Source: Certhia americana
Lineage: Eukaryota; Chordata; Aves; Passeriformes; Certhiidae
Direction: 5' to 3'
Length of the DNA stretch: 64,000 nucleotides
Assembly: GCA_018697195.1 (NCBI GenBank)
Contig: CM031878.1
Span: 63,181,471 to 63,245,470 of the forward strand
The notes below the pieces were generated by a model. That model was not told the DNA's origin. It saw nothing but the letters and a program-made list of their open reading frames with translations, and ran no database searches. How positions within the stretch are numbered: position 1 is the first letter of the stretch; each line of letters opens with the position of its first letter. This document shows, piece by piece, positions 37,371 to 52,044 of the stretch. Both the position numbers and the translations under genes were made by a program.

Positions 37371-40300
37371 CAAAATTAGTGTTTCTGCCCAGTTTTGAGC
37401 TGAAGCCACGACACCATAGCTAGATGAAAAGCAGGAAACATGGTTCAGAGAATGAGTGAGCAGAGAATAAATATAGCATTTGGCTCATTAGCTCTATCCA
37501 GCCTAAGCTTCTTTTCTGTATACTAAGGCCTATCTGTCACTATTGTGTTGTAATCTGCAGTCACTTAGCATCATTGCACTAAGTTACTGAGGAATATTTG
37601 AGAATATTTTCTGTTGATAGTGTTGCTATTACACTTTACTCTTTGCTTAAAAATTCAACTATTTTTGGTACTAAGAATCCAGTAAAACAGCTGAGATACT
37701 TACTGTTTTTTGATACATTATTGACTGATTGATTTGCATTAATCTTCAGCATGTCTCAGCTTGCCAACCTGATAAATAAATTCTGATTTTAATATCTGAT
37801 CTGAAAATGCAAACTAAACTGTAACTAAGTAGAATTTATAAGCATAACTTATGGTTTCTAAGGAAATCAGGATTTCGCCTTAGATTAAAAATGTGATAGC
37901 AAGTGGTATCACATTGATTAGGTTAATTAGGTTAACAAGAGTGTTGCAAGGTTGAGCCAGGCATCACCTTTTTCTCATTTATTTTCTGACAATCCAGTTG
38001 AAGACTTTCTTGTGTTTGCTTTTGTTGCTGGAAAGTTAAAAGCTGCTTACTTCGCTGCGAGCTCTCTTTGTTGTTGAACCTCCTTTATCAAAGAATCTGT
38101 CTCTGTTCTCAAGGGGAGAAGAGCAGCCGCTGTTCCTCAGAGGTGTTTGGGGCCCTCATGTCCTCAGTAGAGGAAATCAGCAGAGGAACACGTGCCTGAC
38201 TTCTGGGGAGCCTTTTAGGTGGTGTCCCATGGTCTTACAAAGACTAGACAACTTCACACATGCAGCTGTTCAAGCTCCACCAGGGAGTGTCTGAAGCTCT
38301 GTTAGGCTGTGAACTGGGTGGGAGCACACAGTCCTGTGCAATTGTGCTCTGGTTTTGATAAACTTGAGGGTGAAACACAGAGCAGTCCTTGCTTTGACAA
38401 TTAAAGTCTTGATGCCAGGTTTATACAGATGCATGATTTTGAAAGCCCTCTTTGAAACTCTTAAGTTTTTTTATGCTACAAAAGTTAGCAGAATTTTGAT
38501 GTCTGGGACAAGATCATAATTGTTTAGTAACTCATCTGGGAAAAAAAAGATAATATTGTTAAGTTCCAGCAAAATTTTTTAATCATTTGATACATTCATT
38601 TATCAATAATAGATTCAGTAAATAAAGAAAATAATTACAGCAAAAACTGTTATTGTTGTCCTTCAATTAACTCTAGGTAATTTTGTATCCTCTAGAGAAG
38701 GCTGTGAAGTGCGATCTTCGTGATTTTATTAATTTCCTTCTTTTGTTCTTCTAATTTCTGCATAGGATAGATAGTATACAAAGCTACCAGGCATGCAATT
38801 ACATGTTTTTTTGTAATTAGTATTTTTAAAGTGCACTAAAATACTATGTTTTATTTGGAAGCCAAAAAGATTAAATGAAACCCCCCACACTCTAATAATG
38901 TAGCCACAGGATGCATTCCTTTCTCTGACATTTTTCTGACCAGAAAATATTCTTTATAGTATACAGACAGATTAGGATTCAAACAGGAATTGAAGTATAT
39001 ATACATATTGAGAGCTGTTGACTGATGAAAAAAAACCCCATTCTTTACTTAATGTACAATACAAAGTGAATAATTTTGTATTTTTGTATTTTAAAAATGT
39101 GTTTTGTTTACTTCTGAAAGAAATGATGTTATTATGTCCTTTTTTAGGTCTAGCATAATTTTCTCAAGATCTGTTTTTATCTAATGATGTCTGTTAGAGT
39201 GTAATATGCTAGGATGTTGACAATTAGTTTGAAAGTTTCTTTACATCCAACACTGTTAAATGCTAAATAATCACTAGAATGCATCTAGACTGACAGGACA
39301 GACTGAATTAGTATAATCTTTGAGATAAACACCTGTTTGCCCAAGAGCACAGACAGAGTTAAGCTAAAGTTAAACATTAGTTCCTCATAGTGTTTTGCCC
39401 TTTTGTTAGGCAATCATGAATTAAGCATGGATAGTCAGTATTATCTTTGAATTTCCTGTCTTTTGTTGATTTGTGTCACAACCTTACCTTTACTTAAACA
39501 TAGCTGGTTTTCTATTTAAACTTTTCATAAGAACTGGTAAGGAAGCGGAAATTTCTCAGATGTGAGGAGACTGTGTGTCAAATTAATTAGGTGGATGTGA
39601 AGATGCAGAGTGGTAAGCTAGGGCAGCAGGCACACAGAGAATTGTGTAACTGTCTCTTCAATTTTATGCTCTAGTTCTGGGTTTTATTGATATCCTTAGC
39701 GCTGAGAATTTGTTTTAGTTAAATTATTACTTACCAAGTTTGCAATAGTGCAGAGTGCTATGTACTGTGAAACACAAAGGTGAGATTTTGTGTTCAAAGA
39801 TAAAAAGATTTGATGAAACTAGCCTGTGAAACATGTTTTAAGGGTCTGCTCTTGCAGTAATGTCAACTGTATATTTACTAAGAATTACCACATTCTTTGC
39901 AGCCATGAAAGATAGAAGTCTAATGCTTTACTTCCATTTTAGAAAAGCAGTCAGACCAGTGTTTCATCTATAGGTGCAGAAAATAATTTAAAGGCAAGCT
40001 TTAAATTGTAGGCTTCCATTGACAGAAGACAGAGGAGAGGGAAAAGCAAATCCAAACACCACAACCCCAAAAAATAAGCCCCTAAAGAAGTCACTGTTGA
40101 AAAATGCTTGAAGGAAATATTCAAATCCAGCCCTTTGTACAGCTGTGCCTGGCAAAATCACTGAAGAACTTTCTGAAAAAACAGAATGCCCAGATAGTCA
40201 TTACTTGGAGTGCAGTTATCAGAGTGCAGGGAATAAATTTATCATACACTGTTGCCTATCAAGTCACCTACCGAAGATGACAGTTGTCTTCAGAGTTGTC

Positions 40301-43300
40301 TTGTAGAATTTCAATTATCTAGTAGTTCTGGAATTTGCGTAACTTAAAAAGTCTTTATTTCTAGCTGTAAAGTAATTGCACAGAGCTTTTCAGATTAAAT
40401 ACTTAATACAAGGAACTGAGATGAACTGTGGTCTTTTGCTGAAAACTAAGATTCTGAGTATTGAAAAAGAGCTGTCTAGATATATAGCCTTTTTATTTTC
40501 TAAAATGGGTGCTATTCCTTTTTCATATTGCCTGTTTTCAGTGTTTAATGATGCATTTAGTGTCTCTGAGGACACATGGGATGTTTTTTTAAAGGTTTTT
40601 CTTCTGCTGAGGGTGTTTGCTGAAGAAAAAACAATGAGATTCAACAAACTATAATGGAATTATATAGTTTTTTATATTAAAATGTTATAGATAGATCATA
40701 GCTGTTCCAAGTAGAAGTCTGGAGGAGTAAGATATCATTTATACTGAATCAAGTCCAATTGTCATAAGAGGAAAACAACTGTAACTTGCACTTATTTTCT
40801 ATAACTGGATTATGGATTCTTTTCTCAGAAGTGAGATACTACTAACAATGTTATAGTAGTTTCCCAAAATACTATTCTAATTCTAAATTCTAATGTTTAA
40901 ATATTTAGGAAATATATGCTTTCTATTTTAAAATAGAATATTTTAATTATCAAGGGATCAGGTTGTTCTACTGAGAGTTTCTTGTGTTTTCTCTCCAATA
41001 TTTAGCATTTGTCATGTAAATAATAAAGAATAAGTATACTATGGGTATTTTTTCAAAAAATAATGTTTAACATCTGGTTCTCACTTTTATTAGCAAATTT
41101 CTCTAAGCTTGGTCTCACCAAAACTATCTTTCTTAATATTAGCTCTTTTAAATCTAGTTTCAAAATACCATGTCTTCTGTAAAATATAACTCAGAAGGCA
41201 AATACATTTTTGGGGGGATAGGAACAGCATTTATGGATAGACAGAATGGAACAGATGATAAATACATTTTTGAGTTTAGAATATTTCATCCTCACCCACT
41301 ACTGGTTTGCAATCCCTTCCTGAATTTATGTAGTTTAAATAAATGCAACTTTCATTTTGTCTTTCAAAATTATTTTGAATATTTGAATTGTTGTATTTAA
41401 TTCCAAGTTTCTCTTCTTCTCTGAATAATACTTCCCCTGTTATGTTTTCCTTTTCTGTGTGTGGTTCTTTTCTTACGCACTGTTTTAATGATGAGCAAGC
41501 AGAGAACACACTGAAAATCATGGTTATGCATGTAGGTAAATGTACAGATAATATTTATATATATAATAAGGACCAGAGCCTCTGTTACCTCCTTTAGCAG
41601 TATTCTGTATGTTATGTATATATTTATATTTGTGCTTATATAAAATGGTGGTAATATAGTACATAGTGGTATCTAACAACTATATATACACACATGTATT
41701 GCTTTCTTAAAAACTTTTTCTCTTCTTTTCACAAATAAATTTCCTCTGTAGTTTTTGTTTCATTAGTTATTCAGAAACCCGAATTCACTGAAATAAGTCA
41801 GCTGGATTGTTGATGTTTAGTGCAAAATTTTGAGGTTCTTTGCTTGGGTTTAGTATTTGTTTTCTGTGCATAGGTTGCACCTTTAACTCCAGCAGACTGT
41901 AAGAATTAAATTACCTGAAGTAGGTGGCAAGCAATCTTTTCTTGTTGTATGTATTAATGATACTTGCTTCCTTTCACAAAATCTAGCAGCTAGTAAAGGA
42001 GTTTTGTTTGCTTTTGGCATCAAAATGTTCACTCTTTCTGAATTCCGAAGCAAATATTTCTATAGAAAGCCTGGTTGAAGATCAGTGAAAGCTTATTCTA
42101 GCAATAGAGGTGAGTTTCAGGGTTTTATGTATTGTAACAAACCACAACAATACCTATTAGAACTTACTGCCTCTTCCTCCATTATAATGGCATTATTGCT
42201 TATGTAGGAGTGTGCGGGGAGAATTAAAAGATTTTTCACATTCTGTTTCAGATTTTCACAAACCTGAAAATTTCTCTTCAGCTGTGAGGAAAAATTACAT
42301 TGTAGAGCTTTTGTAAGGACATTTTAAAACTTGTTTGGTTTTATATTTATTATTGTTGTTTTAGTTTGGATTAGTTACTCACATAGAGTCTTGCAGGTGT
42401 TGGCACATAATTTTGTTTCCATTAGGGATCCTGTTGACATTGAAATCAAGAGGCTTGTTAATGTGGGGAAAGCTGTGTATTGATATATTTTGAGAATGGA
42501 CCCTATTAGAGGACATCTTTTTTCAGTTCTGTTAGGAGCTTTTAGGAGTTAATAGAAAACTTTAGCTACATGTCTGTGGAAATCATGAATAAGGAAAAGT
42601 CAAATTAAAACTTTATCAAAAGTAATCCCTGAAGCAGAAAAGAGCTCAGTACCATATATAATTCTTAACTATCAAATGCCCAAATTTTCTTTTTTTGTAA
42701 GTTTTATCAGTATTCCCAATGTCAGAAAGATGGCTGCAGTTTTCTTTAGAAGATGATTTGAGATACCACTGTGCGTCTTCAAGACCCATACAGTGAGATA
42801 AATTTCTGCAATAGCATATTTCTCAAATAACAGACAGTTGCAAATCCTTTGTCCTATGGTACATAATAAAGGATTTTCTGTATGAGTAATGAGATGAGAC
42901 AAACTTTGAAACCATTTTTTGTCGTACTGGAAGGTGGGTTGCCCCCTTAACCTGTACCCTTAAAAATAATGTAGTATATTAGCCAGCTGGAGGAAGCACT
43001 TTTGAATTGTCAGGATGGACAGAGCAGAAACCTATGATTTGTACACAATTTGCTCGCAGTTGCTTGTTCTGAATGTGGAAAACAGAGATGTGTTGTATTT
43101 CAGGTTTGATTTGTCTTGGAGAGATTCACAGGTACTGTTATTTTAATTTACGCTTTTCTGTGGGAAACATAGTGCTCTGCATTGTTATTTCAATTCTTTG
43201 GTGAGAAATTTGGCAGCAATTTATCAGTTGTAATAGAAAGTTTAGTTCTGTGCTGTTCTATCACTAGAGAGAAGCACTTAAGTTAATCTTTAGGAAAAAT

Positions 43301-44274
43301 GCACCTCATTTCTGAGTTCCAAGACACATATTTCTGATATAACAAAAATTGAAATGGCCACAACCTTTGTATATATTGCGAGAAATACTTTTTTCAGGTT
43401 CTTGCTTTATTTACTGTATTAGGAGACTTTAATGTAATACCAAACTTCCATTTAACTCACAATCTAGCTTCTGTTCTCTTGTGTTAGTTGTATTTTTTTT
43501 CTTTGTGTGACCTTAAAAAGTAACATATAGCTTTATTTCTCCAGTGCTCATGTTAACCCTTATACTAAAGCCAGTGTTCTGGTTGCCTCTTTAGAGAGCT
43601 ACCACACAGCAGAAGTAAATTTCTAAATGCTTGTCTGTGGAGCTTAAGACTGATTTAAAGTACAAATAAATGATTACATGTAAGTTGTGCAATTATGATC
43701 ATGTTATGAATATTAGGGTCATTGGGGGTTTTTTGTTTCATTTTTTTGTTTTAATTTTTGTTTCAGTCCTCCTAAGACTACCAAAAATGTACTGTCATTT
43801 AATACTTTAATCTCAAATGGTATCTGTTATGTCACACTGAAAGGAAGAATACCAATTCTAACAGAACATTTGATTTGCAGTCAGAGGTAGATTTACTTAA
43901 CAGAAACAATAGTGAGACTTTATTTAGTATGAATTTATTTCTGGCTTGGATAGAATAATTTAATTTAAATATTGAAAACACGTAATATTTTCTGATAAAA
44001 CACCAATTACAACTCACATTAACACACTGTTGCTATAATCCAGTTTTATATTTAGTTCATTGTACTTCTGAATTTGTTAAAAATTTGCCCCTAAACCACA
44101 TTATTTGTTGAGTAGCTATTAACAATATACTTTAAAAAATACATACATTTTCTACATTTAGAATTATTTATATAAACATAATATTAATCTCAGAGGGGAT
44201 TATTTAACATTCCTTCTCATAATTACAATTTTTTAAGCAGTGTTTGTAACTTTCTCTAAGTGAGACAAATAACA

Positions 44275-44306
44275 CTTCTCTCACTTGGGGAGAGAAGTGA
44301 GAGAAG
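44275..44306. repeat. Inverted repeat, 12-bp arms
   Basis: CTTCTCTCACTT (44275-44286) and AAGTGAGAGAAG (44295-44306) are exact reverse complements across GGGGAGAG. Confidence 0.85.
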
Positions 44307-46328
44307 AAAAAAAGAATTTACTGAGTCTTTTTCCATTTAATGGGTTATGATACAGAAGTCTTGTTGATAAATGTAATTGTGTAATTGTACAAATAAAGAG
44401 TTGCACCATATTTTATAGTGACTGATAGTTTGCAGTTGCAATTTATTTCTCCTAAATTCTAGGAGCTAATTTCATGATCCCCCTTTTTACTGCACTATAA
44501 ACATATTTTACAAATTGTGTTTTAAAGTTAGTGTGTTTCTACAGTGTTGGCTAAATAAATGTGACTGTTTTCTTCAGCTGGCATCCAAAAGGGAGAAGCT
44601 CATTCACAGTTGTTAAACATAAAAACTGTTGTTTAAACTTAGCAAGTAATAAAGTTGTTTCATCATATTTGCTCAAACTAAGTTAAATCTTTAAAAACAT
44701 ATTTTTTGGTGGAAGAATTTTCTTTACATATTCTGTTTTGTACATTCTCTTGGTTTGTTGTTGAATTCCAGTAATACTCAAAGTTACACAAGAAAAATCT
44801 ATATGACTTGACTATAATCTCTCTGCCTGCCTTAAACAATTCAAATGAAATGCTTAGTAGACATAACCATAGTGTAGTAATTTTGAATGCCTAAGTTTGT
44901 AAAAAAAATTATTCTTGTAATGATTTCTGTAGTATGCTGTAGTAAGATTGTGCTAAGGGAATGAATGCCTAGAAACAAGCTTTTTCTTTAAATGGATGAA
45001 AAAATAATGATTAAGATATTGATGTAGCTGGCTAGAAGAAAAAGGAAACTAAATTGCTAATACCACAGCAATATGATAAATTCTGGTTTAGAGCTTTTTT
45101 TTTAATTAAAAAAAAATGTTTTATTGAAACAGTTCAGTCTTTAAATGTTTTTTAAGAACTGGAAGGAGAATGTGAAAACAAGTTCTAGCTTTATTGCATA
45201 CCTACTTTTTGACATATTACTGAGGTCTCACTATGAATATGCATTAATAGCTCTGTTATGTGTAAGTATTGGATTTGTCAAATATTTAAATATCAAGTAC
45301 TAGGGACTGGATCATTTTTGATTCATATTAGTTTGAAACATGAATTACAACTCAACAGCATAATTGTAATCAAATTTAATAGCATGGGACTTTATCAAGA
45401 GGATAAAGAGCAGAGGATGCATCCAAAAACATTTTTATTTAGTGAAATGTAAAGAGTGGTACATCCCCTCTGCATTCCTGTAATTGTCATTCTGGGTTAG
45501 CTTTATTATGACAAAAGTATTTGATATTTTTATAGTATATATAAAGTATTTTTATATCTTTAATGGATTATATAGAGAAGTTCATGCTGTCTTAGTAAAC
45601 TGTAGACCCTTCACAGCATAGAACAGAGTATAGGAACTGTACTGTTACCAGTGGAGGGAATGTGATTCACTTCATAAATAATCAAGTAATCATTGTGCTT
45701 TCAAAAGTTAATAAATTGACATGAAAATTTTTGGCCAACTTCAAATATTTGAAGAGTTTTCTATTAAAAAAAATGTCTCAAAGTAGCTTTTAAATTATGT
45801 ATTTTAGTTTCCCATAAGTCAAGTGGGACCATTTTAGCTTTTGAAATGTCAAGTACGTTTCCAGATCTCTCAGACAGTAAGATTGCTTTATTTGCAGTTC
45901 TGTTTGGCTTGATGCCATCATCCCTTAATTTTAGCTATACATACTGAACCATGTTTCTTCTAATTACAAGGATGCCTAATAATGCCTAATACAAAAGGGT
46001 AAGAAAGTATGTCCAAAAATGTAATACAAGATTATGTAAGATTGTTAACACAAAGAAAAATTAGTAAATATGGCTGAAGGGAATTCTTGAATAGTGTAAG
46101 AAAACTATTCTAATATATCTGAAATTCTAAGAAATGTGTATTTTTTTCTGTTCATTTTTGCGTATTTTGTAATAGGTAAATGAAGTATATTCTGTGATGT
46201 GAATCTGTTTAGATACTTCTATAAAGAACACACATATGGGAATGTTTAAATGTTATCTAGGCATGATGATCCAAACAAACTTACAAACAACAAACATACA
46301 AAACTTTTCAATAATCTGAAGACATTAA

Positions 46329-46530
46329 TACTCCTTTTTTTGTTTTATGGGGGTTTTTTATTGGTTTTTTTGTTTGTTTGTTTTTTGTTGGTTTTTTTGG
46401 TGGTTTGGTTTTGGTTTGTTTTTTTGGTTTTTTTGTGGGGTTTTTTGTTGTTGGTGGTTTGGTTTGGTTTGGTTTGGTTTGGTTTGGTTTGGTTTGGTTT
46501 GGTTTGGTTTGGTTTGGTTTTTTTCGGGGC
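46329..46530. repeat. T/G-rich tract with (GGTTT)13
   Basis: From 46329 the + strand is almost entirely T and G. It ends in 13 perfect GGTTT units (46456-46520) and a short T run. The long open frames on both strands here are translations of this low-complexity sequence and not genes. Confidence 0.95.
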
Positions 46531-49500
46531 AGGGGGGTTGTCCAGGTCCATGTTTTGTTGGGAAACAAAACATTCTCTTTTTAATAGAATGTATGATGTA
46601 TATGATGCAACTCAGTTACCTTTTGGGAACTCAGGTACATGGTACTTTTGCTATGTATGGATATTAAAATAAAGATGAAATGGAAAAGAATTTTTTCATA
46701 CTACCAAATTTTGAAAACACTAAAATTATGGGTTGCATTTTGTGTAAGTTATTTTAATTTGAAGATATAGTAAAAGCGTCTCTCTCTGCTTCAAATACGA
46801 CATCAAGTATGTTCCTTAATTAAATCTATAGGTCTACATCACTAATAATGGTCTAGTGTCAAATTGATGTTTAAAAATGTATGTTCTCTTAAATAGTTAA
46901 TTAATTCATGTATCTTACATTGTGAATATGTGAACTAATGCACCTTAGACAGAAGTATTTTCTCAATTTAATTGAAAAAAATTACTGTCCAGAAGTTTAG
47001 TAAGCAACCAGTAAACAAAAAATGTCAAGTATGAAATCATCATTGTTTGTGGGTTGTAAGGGTTTCTCAAGGTCTAGGTCTTGTATTAGAGCATTAGCCA
47101 TACTATTAATTTGGTATAATCAATACATCATAGACATTTTGATTGAAGGAGACCTGTGTTGAGTCACTCTGAACAGCCAGGCATCCAGGGTGGGGCTGCC
47201 ATCAAGCCCTTGATCAGGTTCACTCTGGCGCTCCGTGTCACTTCCTGGATATTTCTTAAAGACCTCCAGGGACAGAGGATCCAATGTATCTTTGGACATT
47301 TTATCAGTGCTTCATTTACGCTACTAAAGACTTTTGTTTTTTCCTTTTAATGCCCAACCTGAATCTCACATGTTACACTGTGGTCATTGACATTGTTACA
47401 TCCTTTGGTAAGCTGTGAGTCAGGTTTGACTCCATCCTTTTCATAAGCACTAAAGCAACTCAGATCTTACCACAGTGTTGTATTTATGGGAAGAAGAAAA
47501 GTGTGTTATTTCTGCATATGAAACAAACCTGAATCTTTTTTTTAAAAAAAAAGATTATTAACAAGTGTTAACAAATAAAAGTAACTCTGTTTCTTGATTA
47601 ATCAACCAATGTCTTCTCCTATTAGGAGCTTTTTATGCTGCGTATTTATCACACTGAATTTTTCCTTAGGCCATGAGCACTTGTTTCACCATTACATTTT
47701 AACTTATTATTTAGAGAAAAAAACAAGTGCTTTGTGAATTAATTATATTTGTTTTCTTTTTGCAGTTAACATTGAACTGTCATTAAAAATCAATGACAGT
47801 GTTATGTTGCCTACAGCTTTGTTTTAAACCAATGGGGAGGGTATTGGGACAAAAGTAAAACCTCTTTCTGTCTGTTTGGATATTGCTACATTTTCATGTT
47901 GGTAAAACACAATTTCTTTAATTTTCATTTCATTTTGAAATTAGGCACAATGAAGAAAAATCGTTAATATTTGAACAGCAGTAAGTGTTCCAACATCCTA
48001 ACCTGCCAGTTTTGCTGGTCCAGTGAAATCCCAAATTACGTGTATTGTTTATCTCCTGTTCTCCTCTAACTTTTCATCTGAATCTCTGCGAGATTTTTTT
48101 TTTTCCTAAAAGCATAGGTTTTTACCTTTTTTACCAGTGAAGTGGAAAGTATCAATAGAATATACCGTTTACAGTTAGTTTATACTTGGTTCTTTTTCAT
48201 TTCTTGCACCATGAAACTTTTATCTGATTTGGTGTACCAGTGTTTCTTGGTTGATGTTAAAGAGGGACAGAAGTACTCTAAATGATTGGAAGCTATTTTC
48301 AGACCCTTGAGGAGTTGTGTTCATAACTAATGATGTCCTAAAGTAGCCCTGCTGCACCTATATTTTAGAGACTCAGACAGAGGAACATGGAGCTGCTGAC
48401 TGGAACAAGGTATCCTTCAGGATTATTTTGGATAGGCCAGGCCAAATGATGATAAATAAAAAGTTATTTGAAGCTATGTTCTTCAGGAAAAATGAGCTCA
48501 GTAACATATTCAAAATTTCACTGCCTGTTCTTTGATTTGTGCATTTTAGTTACATCATATTCATCAGTCAGAATTACAGTGGTGGGTATATTGGAGGGTG
48601 TGTTTTGTGTTGGGTTTGGTGACACTGGAGCCTACGATTGTTCTTTGAGGCCATGTACTGTAATGACTCATAGAGGACTTTGTTCTTTCTGTGCCCACAT
48701 GGGACTGTTCCTGCATATGCTGAGAAAGTGGGAAAATATGTTAATATGGAATTTCAGTGAAAAATACCTGCTTTATTTAGGGGATACTTTTGGCAGCTAT
48801 GAAATAGTACCTACTTGATCAAAATCTTGAAATATCCATTTTTTACCTGCAAATCCCTGAAGTGATGCTTCTGCATGTCAGTGAAAGAAAATGTAACACC
48901 TAATTCCTCTTTGGCTACCAAGATGATCTCTCTTGTTTCTCTTTCACAGTTTAAGAGCGTATCAGTTCTTATCTTTCCTAGATGTAGTTCACAATTCTGT
49001 GTAAACAGAATTTGTTTTCTCTAATGTGCTGTGTTCTTGTCATATATTTAAAGGAGTAGGATTAAGAAACCATTCTGATCAAGTGTAACTGCTAAGAAAA
49101 AAGAAGGAAAGAAGAAATCTATTTTGTCCTTTAATCAATAAATATACAAGTACACTTTAAAACTAATAGAAAGTGCAGACTGAAAGAAACCTAATTCATT
49201 GAGGTCGCTATTCCCTCTGCAATCCATATTTTCTTAAAAGCTGTGATTTATGACCAGTGAGGTTTTGTACAGGTTTTTTAAAAGAGACTGAAGATAACTG
49301 ACTTTGTGTATATATTTCTGTATGTATGCACAATACCTTTTTGCAATCTTACGTAGAGGAGTTTGCCACCAGCCTTGTGTTTGCACATATATTTGGTTAT
49401 CAAGGCCTGCACATGCAGGTACAAACATGCACACAGAAAAAACACCTTGGATTATGTTTGTTTCTTATATAGTCATAATTGAAAAATTGCCTTTAGAGTA

Positions 49501-51332
49501 CAGACATAGCACACATCTTACAAGGGTTTCTTTAAGGGAAAGGAAAAAGATTAGATACCAGTTTAAATAATTTTTTTACATATTTGACTTCTAATGCAAC
49601 TGAGTGTTTCATAAGTCAGGTACAGTACTGGTAAATTTCACATGCATTCCTGTTATTTTTAATCAAAACCAAAAGGTCAACAATGTAATCTTTCTAGTAA
49701 AATGAATTACAATTTTATTACTTTCTGCTAATGCATAATACCATTTAATTTGATTTTAGGAAGAGGGAGGTTTCTAATGGAAAGGAAATGGACTCTACAA
49801 ATTAGGTGTACACTCTTACATTTACCTCTGTTCATGCAATTGTAAATATTGTTGCTACTGCCAAACAAAGAAATAACAACACTTGAATTGTAAACATTAT
49901 TGAGCACATATATATGAAATGCACAGGCACAAAACCCTTTTCAAATTTACAGAATGTCTGAATTTCCTCTCTGAAATAGCTACCCAAAATGTAGTATTGT
50001 AATAAAGAAATAAAAATTAAAGGTCAATCTGAAAGCTGTGGGCTCTAAAGATACAACCTATTACACAAGAACAGAGGTCCACAGTTCATGGAGATGTGTT
50101 AATTATATGGATCTTATGGAAAGAATGTTTCAGATAAAATACAGAACCTGTATAATACTTTCTTAGCATGTGTACACCTTTAGGTGGGTGAAATTGCCTA
50201 TCCACACACATCTCTGTAAGATGTAAGCTTCCTCATGTAAGACATTTATATCTAATCATCACAGTTGCAACTTTATGTTTTGTCACTCATCTGATTACCA
50301 AAGATTCCAGTACTACAGTTTTTGAAGCACCTTTCAGGTTGCAGATAAAAAGTCCATAATCTTGAATCAGGATTTAACAAAGAACCATTTTTGTAGTTCC
50401 TATGGGAAGTGACTTAGAACTGCACACAGAAGTTAAGCTTATTACTGTACTTGATAATGGAGCTACTGACAGGTCTTTTGTTCAATGAGAGTTGGTGCAC
50501 ATCAGATTGTGAAAGATGGAAAGTCTTTTTGTTTTTTCTTTTTTTAGTTTTGTTGGTTTTTGGTTTTTTTTGCTGACATCAACTTTCAATCTTGATGATC
50601 TGATGATATCACATAGGGAATAAAAGCAGCTTTAGATATATGGGAATAAATCAAAAGAATTCAAAATAAAACCAGTCACAGCAATAACATGCAGCTACAG
50701 TTTAGGAAAAAAATCTCTGGATTTTTTTGCTGTCAGCTGTAACCTCTTATCAGTTTAGGAACTCAGAAAATATTTTCTCTCTACTTTTTGTAGTTTTAAT
50801 TCATTATGTAAAACATTTCTGGATTCTGAAATACAGAGTTTATAGTACCTTTCAGCTCTCTTGATAGTGTCGAGGCAACCTTGATCTGTTTTGGAGACAG
50901 CATCCTTCAGTGTTGTATTCCAGAATCCTTGGAGAAATGAAAGAAAAATTCAAGTGTTAGCTCTGGCTGTTGCAAATTTTGGATATGTATTGCTGAAATA
51001 AGACAATTTGTATGAGGAATGCTACTGTAGATACCTTCTTACCTACACTTTACCTCTTTTCACTTTCCTAATGTTTTCATTAATTGAAATGTGTTTTCAA
51101 TCTCTTCCAAAATCAATAGGCAAACCACTTTTTCTCAGACAGCCTAGGTGAGAACAGCAGCCTCACCTAATAATAGGTGGTCGTGTCCTTTGGGAATAAA
51201 GGAGAAGAGGGATCCAGGTGTTTGATCACTCCCACTGGCCCATATGGAGTTAGGATGTATTTCCAGCAAGAGGAATGTGAGCTGTGATATGGGCAGATGG
51301 GGAACTCTGAGGTCAGGTGCTGAAAAAAATTG

Positions 51333-51355
51333 CCAAGTAGGGGATCCCTACTTGG
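51333..51355. repeat. Near-perfect palindrome, 10-bp arms
   Basis: CCAAGTAGGG (51333-51342) and CCCTACTTGG (51346-51355) are exact reverse complements with a 3-base centre, GAT. It lies in a GC-richer patch (51120-51650) that may be an old repeat. Confidence 0.85.
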
Positions 51356-52044
51356 GATAGAAAACACTCATGGATTAAAGCATAGATAATTTTCTCTCAG
51401 GAATGGAGAAATACCAGGTATGGATTTTAGGGTGGAAGGACTATAATGCTGTGAGCAGGGAGAGGGTCTTTAGAGGGGTTAGGAGTTGCCCAGGCCACCC
51501 CTTTGCTTGGGGAAAAGAATATACACAACAGGCATGTGCCCAGATCCTTCTTGTTCCCTGTGAAGGAATGCTCATTCCCAATTCCCTTTCAGCTTATCTG
51601 TTCCTACCAGTAAATTTGTATGATAAAGGGCTTTTGTAAATACACCCTCTTGCCCCCAAATTTAAATGTTTAAATGAGCCTTATCTCTGTTATGATTATA
51701 TTTTTTCTTTTCTAGATGGAGACTAAATACTAGAAAATGACAGTTTGTGACAATGCATCATATATTCCCAAGCTTTTCTTTTTGATACATGCTTGAGGTA
51801 ATCAGTGTTTCTAGTCAGTTAGGATAAAGGTTTCAGAGAGTCAGATCTATTAAGTCAGATCAGTTAAGAAGCCCTGGAATCTCCTTCAAAAACTGCCAGG
51901 ACACGAATTGTCATGAAGTGGTAGGATATTGGAGTCATAAATATGCACAAAGTCAGGCACTTTTCATTGATATTTTTCATTCTTTATGGCTGTTGTAAAG
52001 TCAACCATTTATATTCACATTGTCTTTAGCAATTGCCCTTTAGA

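Larger units (their letters stand above)
37371..52044. other. Long intron, no gene seen
   Basis: 14.7 kb of AT-rich sequence without a supported exon. It contains a hairpin (44275-44306), the (GGTTT)13 tract, a 9-bp-arm inverted repeat near 47779-47803 (ACTGTCATT / AATGACAGT), and a 10-bp-arm palindrome (51333-51355). GC-richer patches at 38041-38420, 47150-47290 and 51120-51650 look like old repeats, but I cannot name them. Confidence 0.5.

Noticed and set aside
46456..46520. Telomere-like repeat
   Set aside because: The unit is GGTTT, not the vertebrate TTAGGG. It is an interstitial pentanucleotide microsatellite.
46250..46672. 140-codon frame and several overlapping frames on both strands
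   Set aside because: They are translations of the T/G-rich tract and (GGTTT)n repeat, not genes.
47780..47805. ATCAATGACAG resembling the expected end of the preceding FBXL17 exon
   Set aside because: It lies downstream of the identified exon, has no GT donor and no open frame. It is part of a small inverted repeat.
48468..48818. 116-codon open frame on the + strand
   Set aside because: No domain, no homology that I recognise, ordinary intron composition, and no splice or promoter context. It is a chance open frame.
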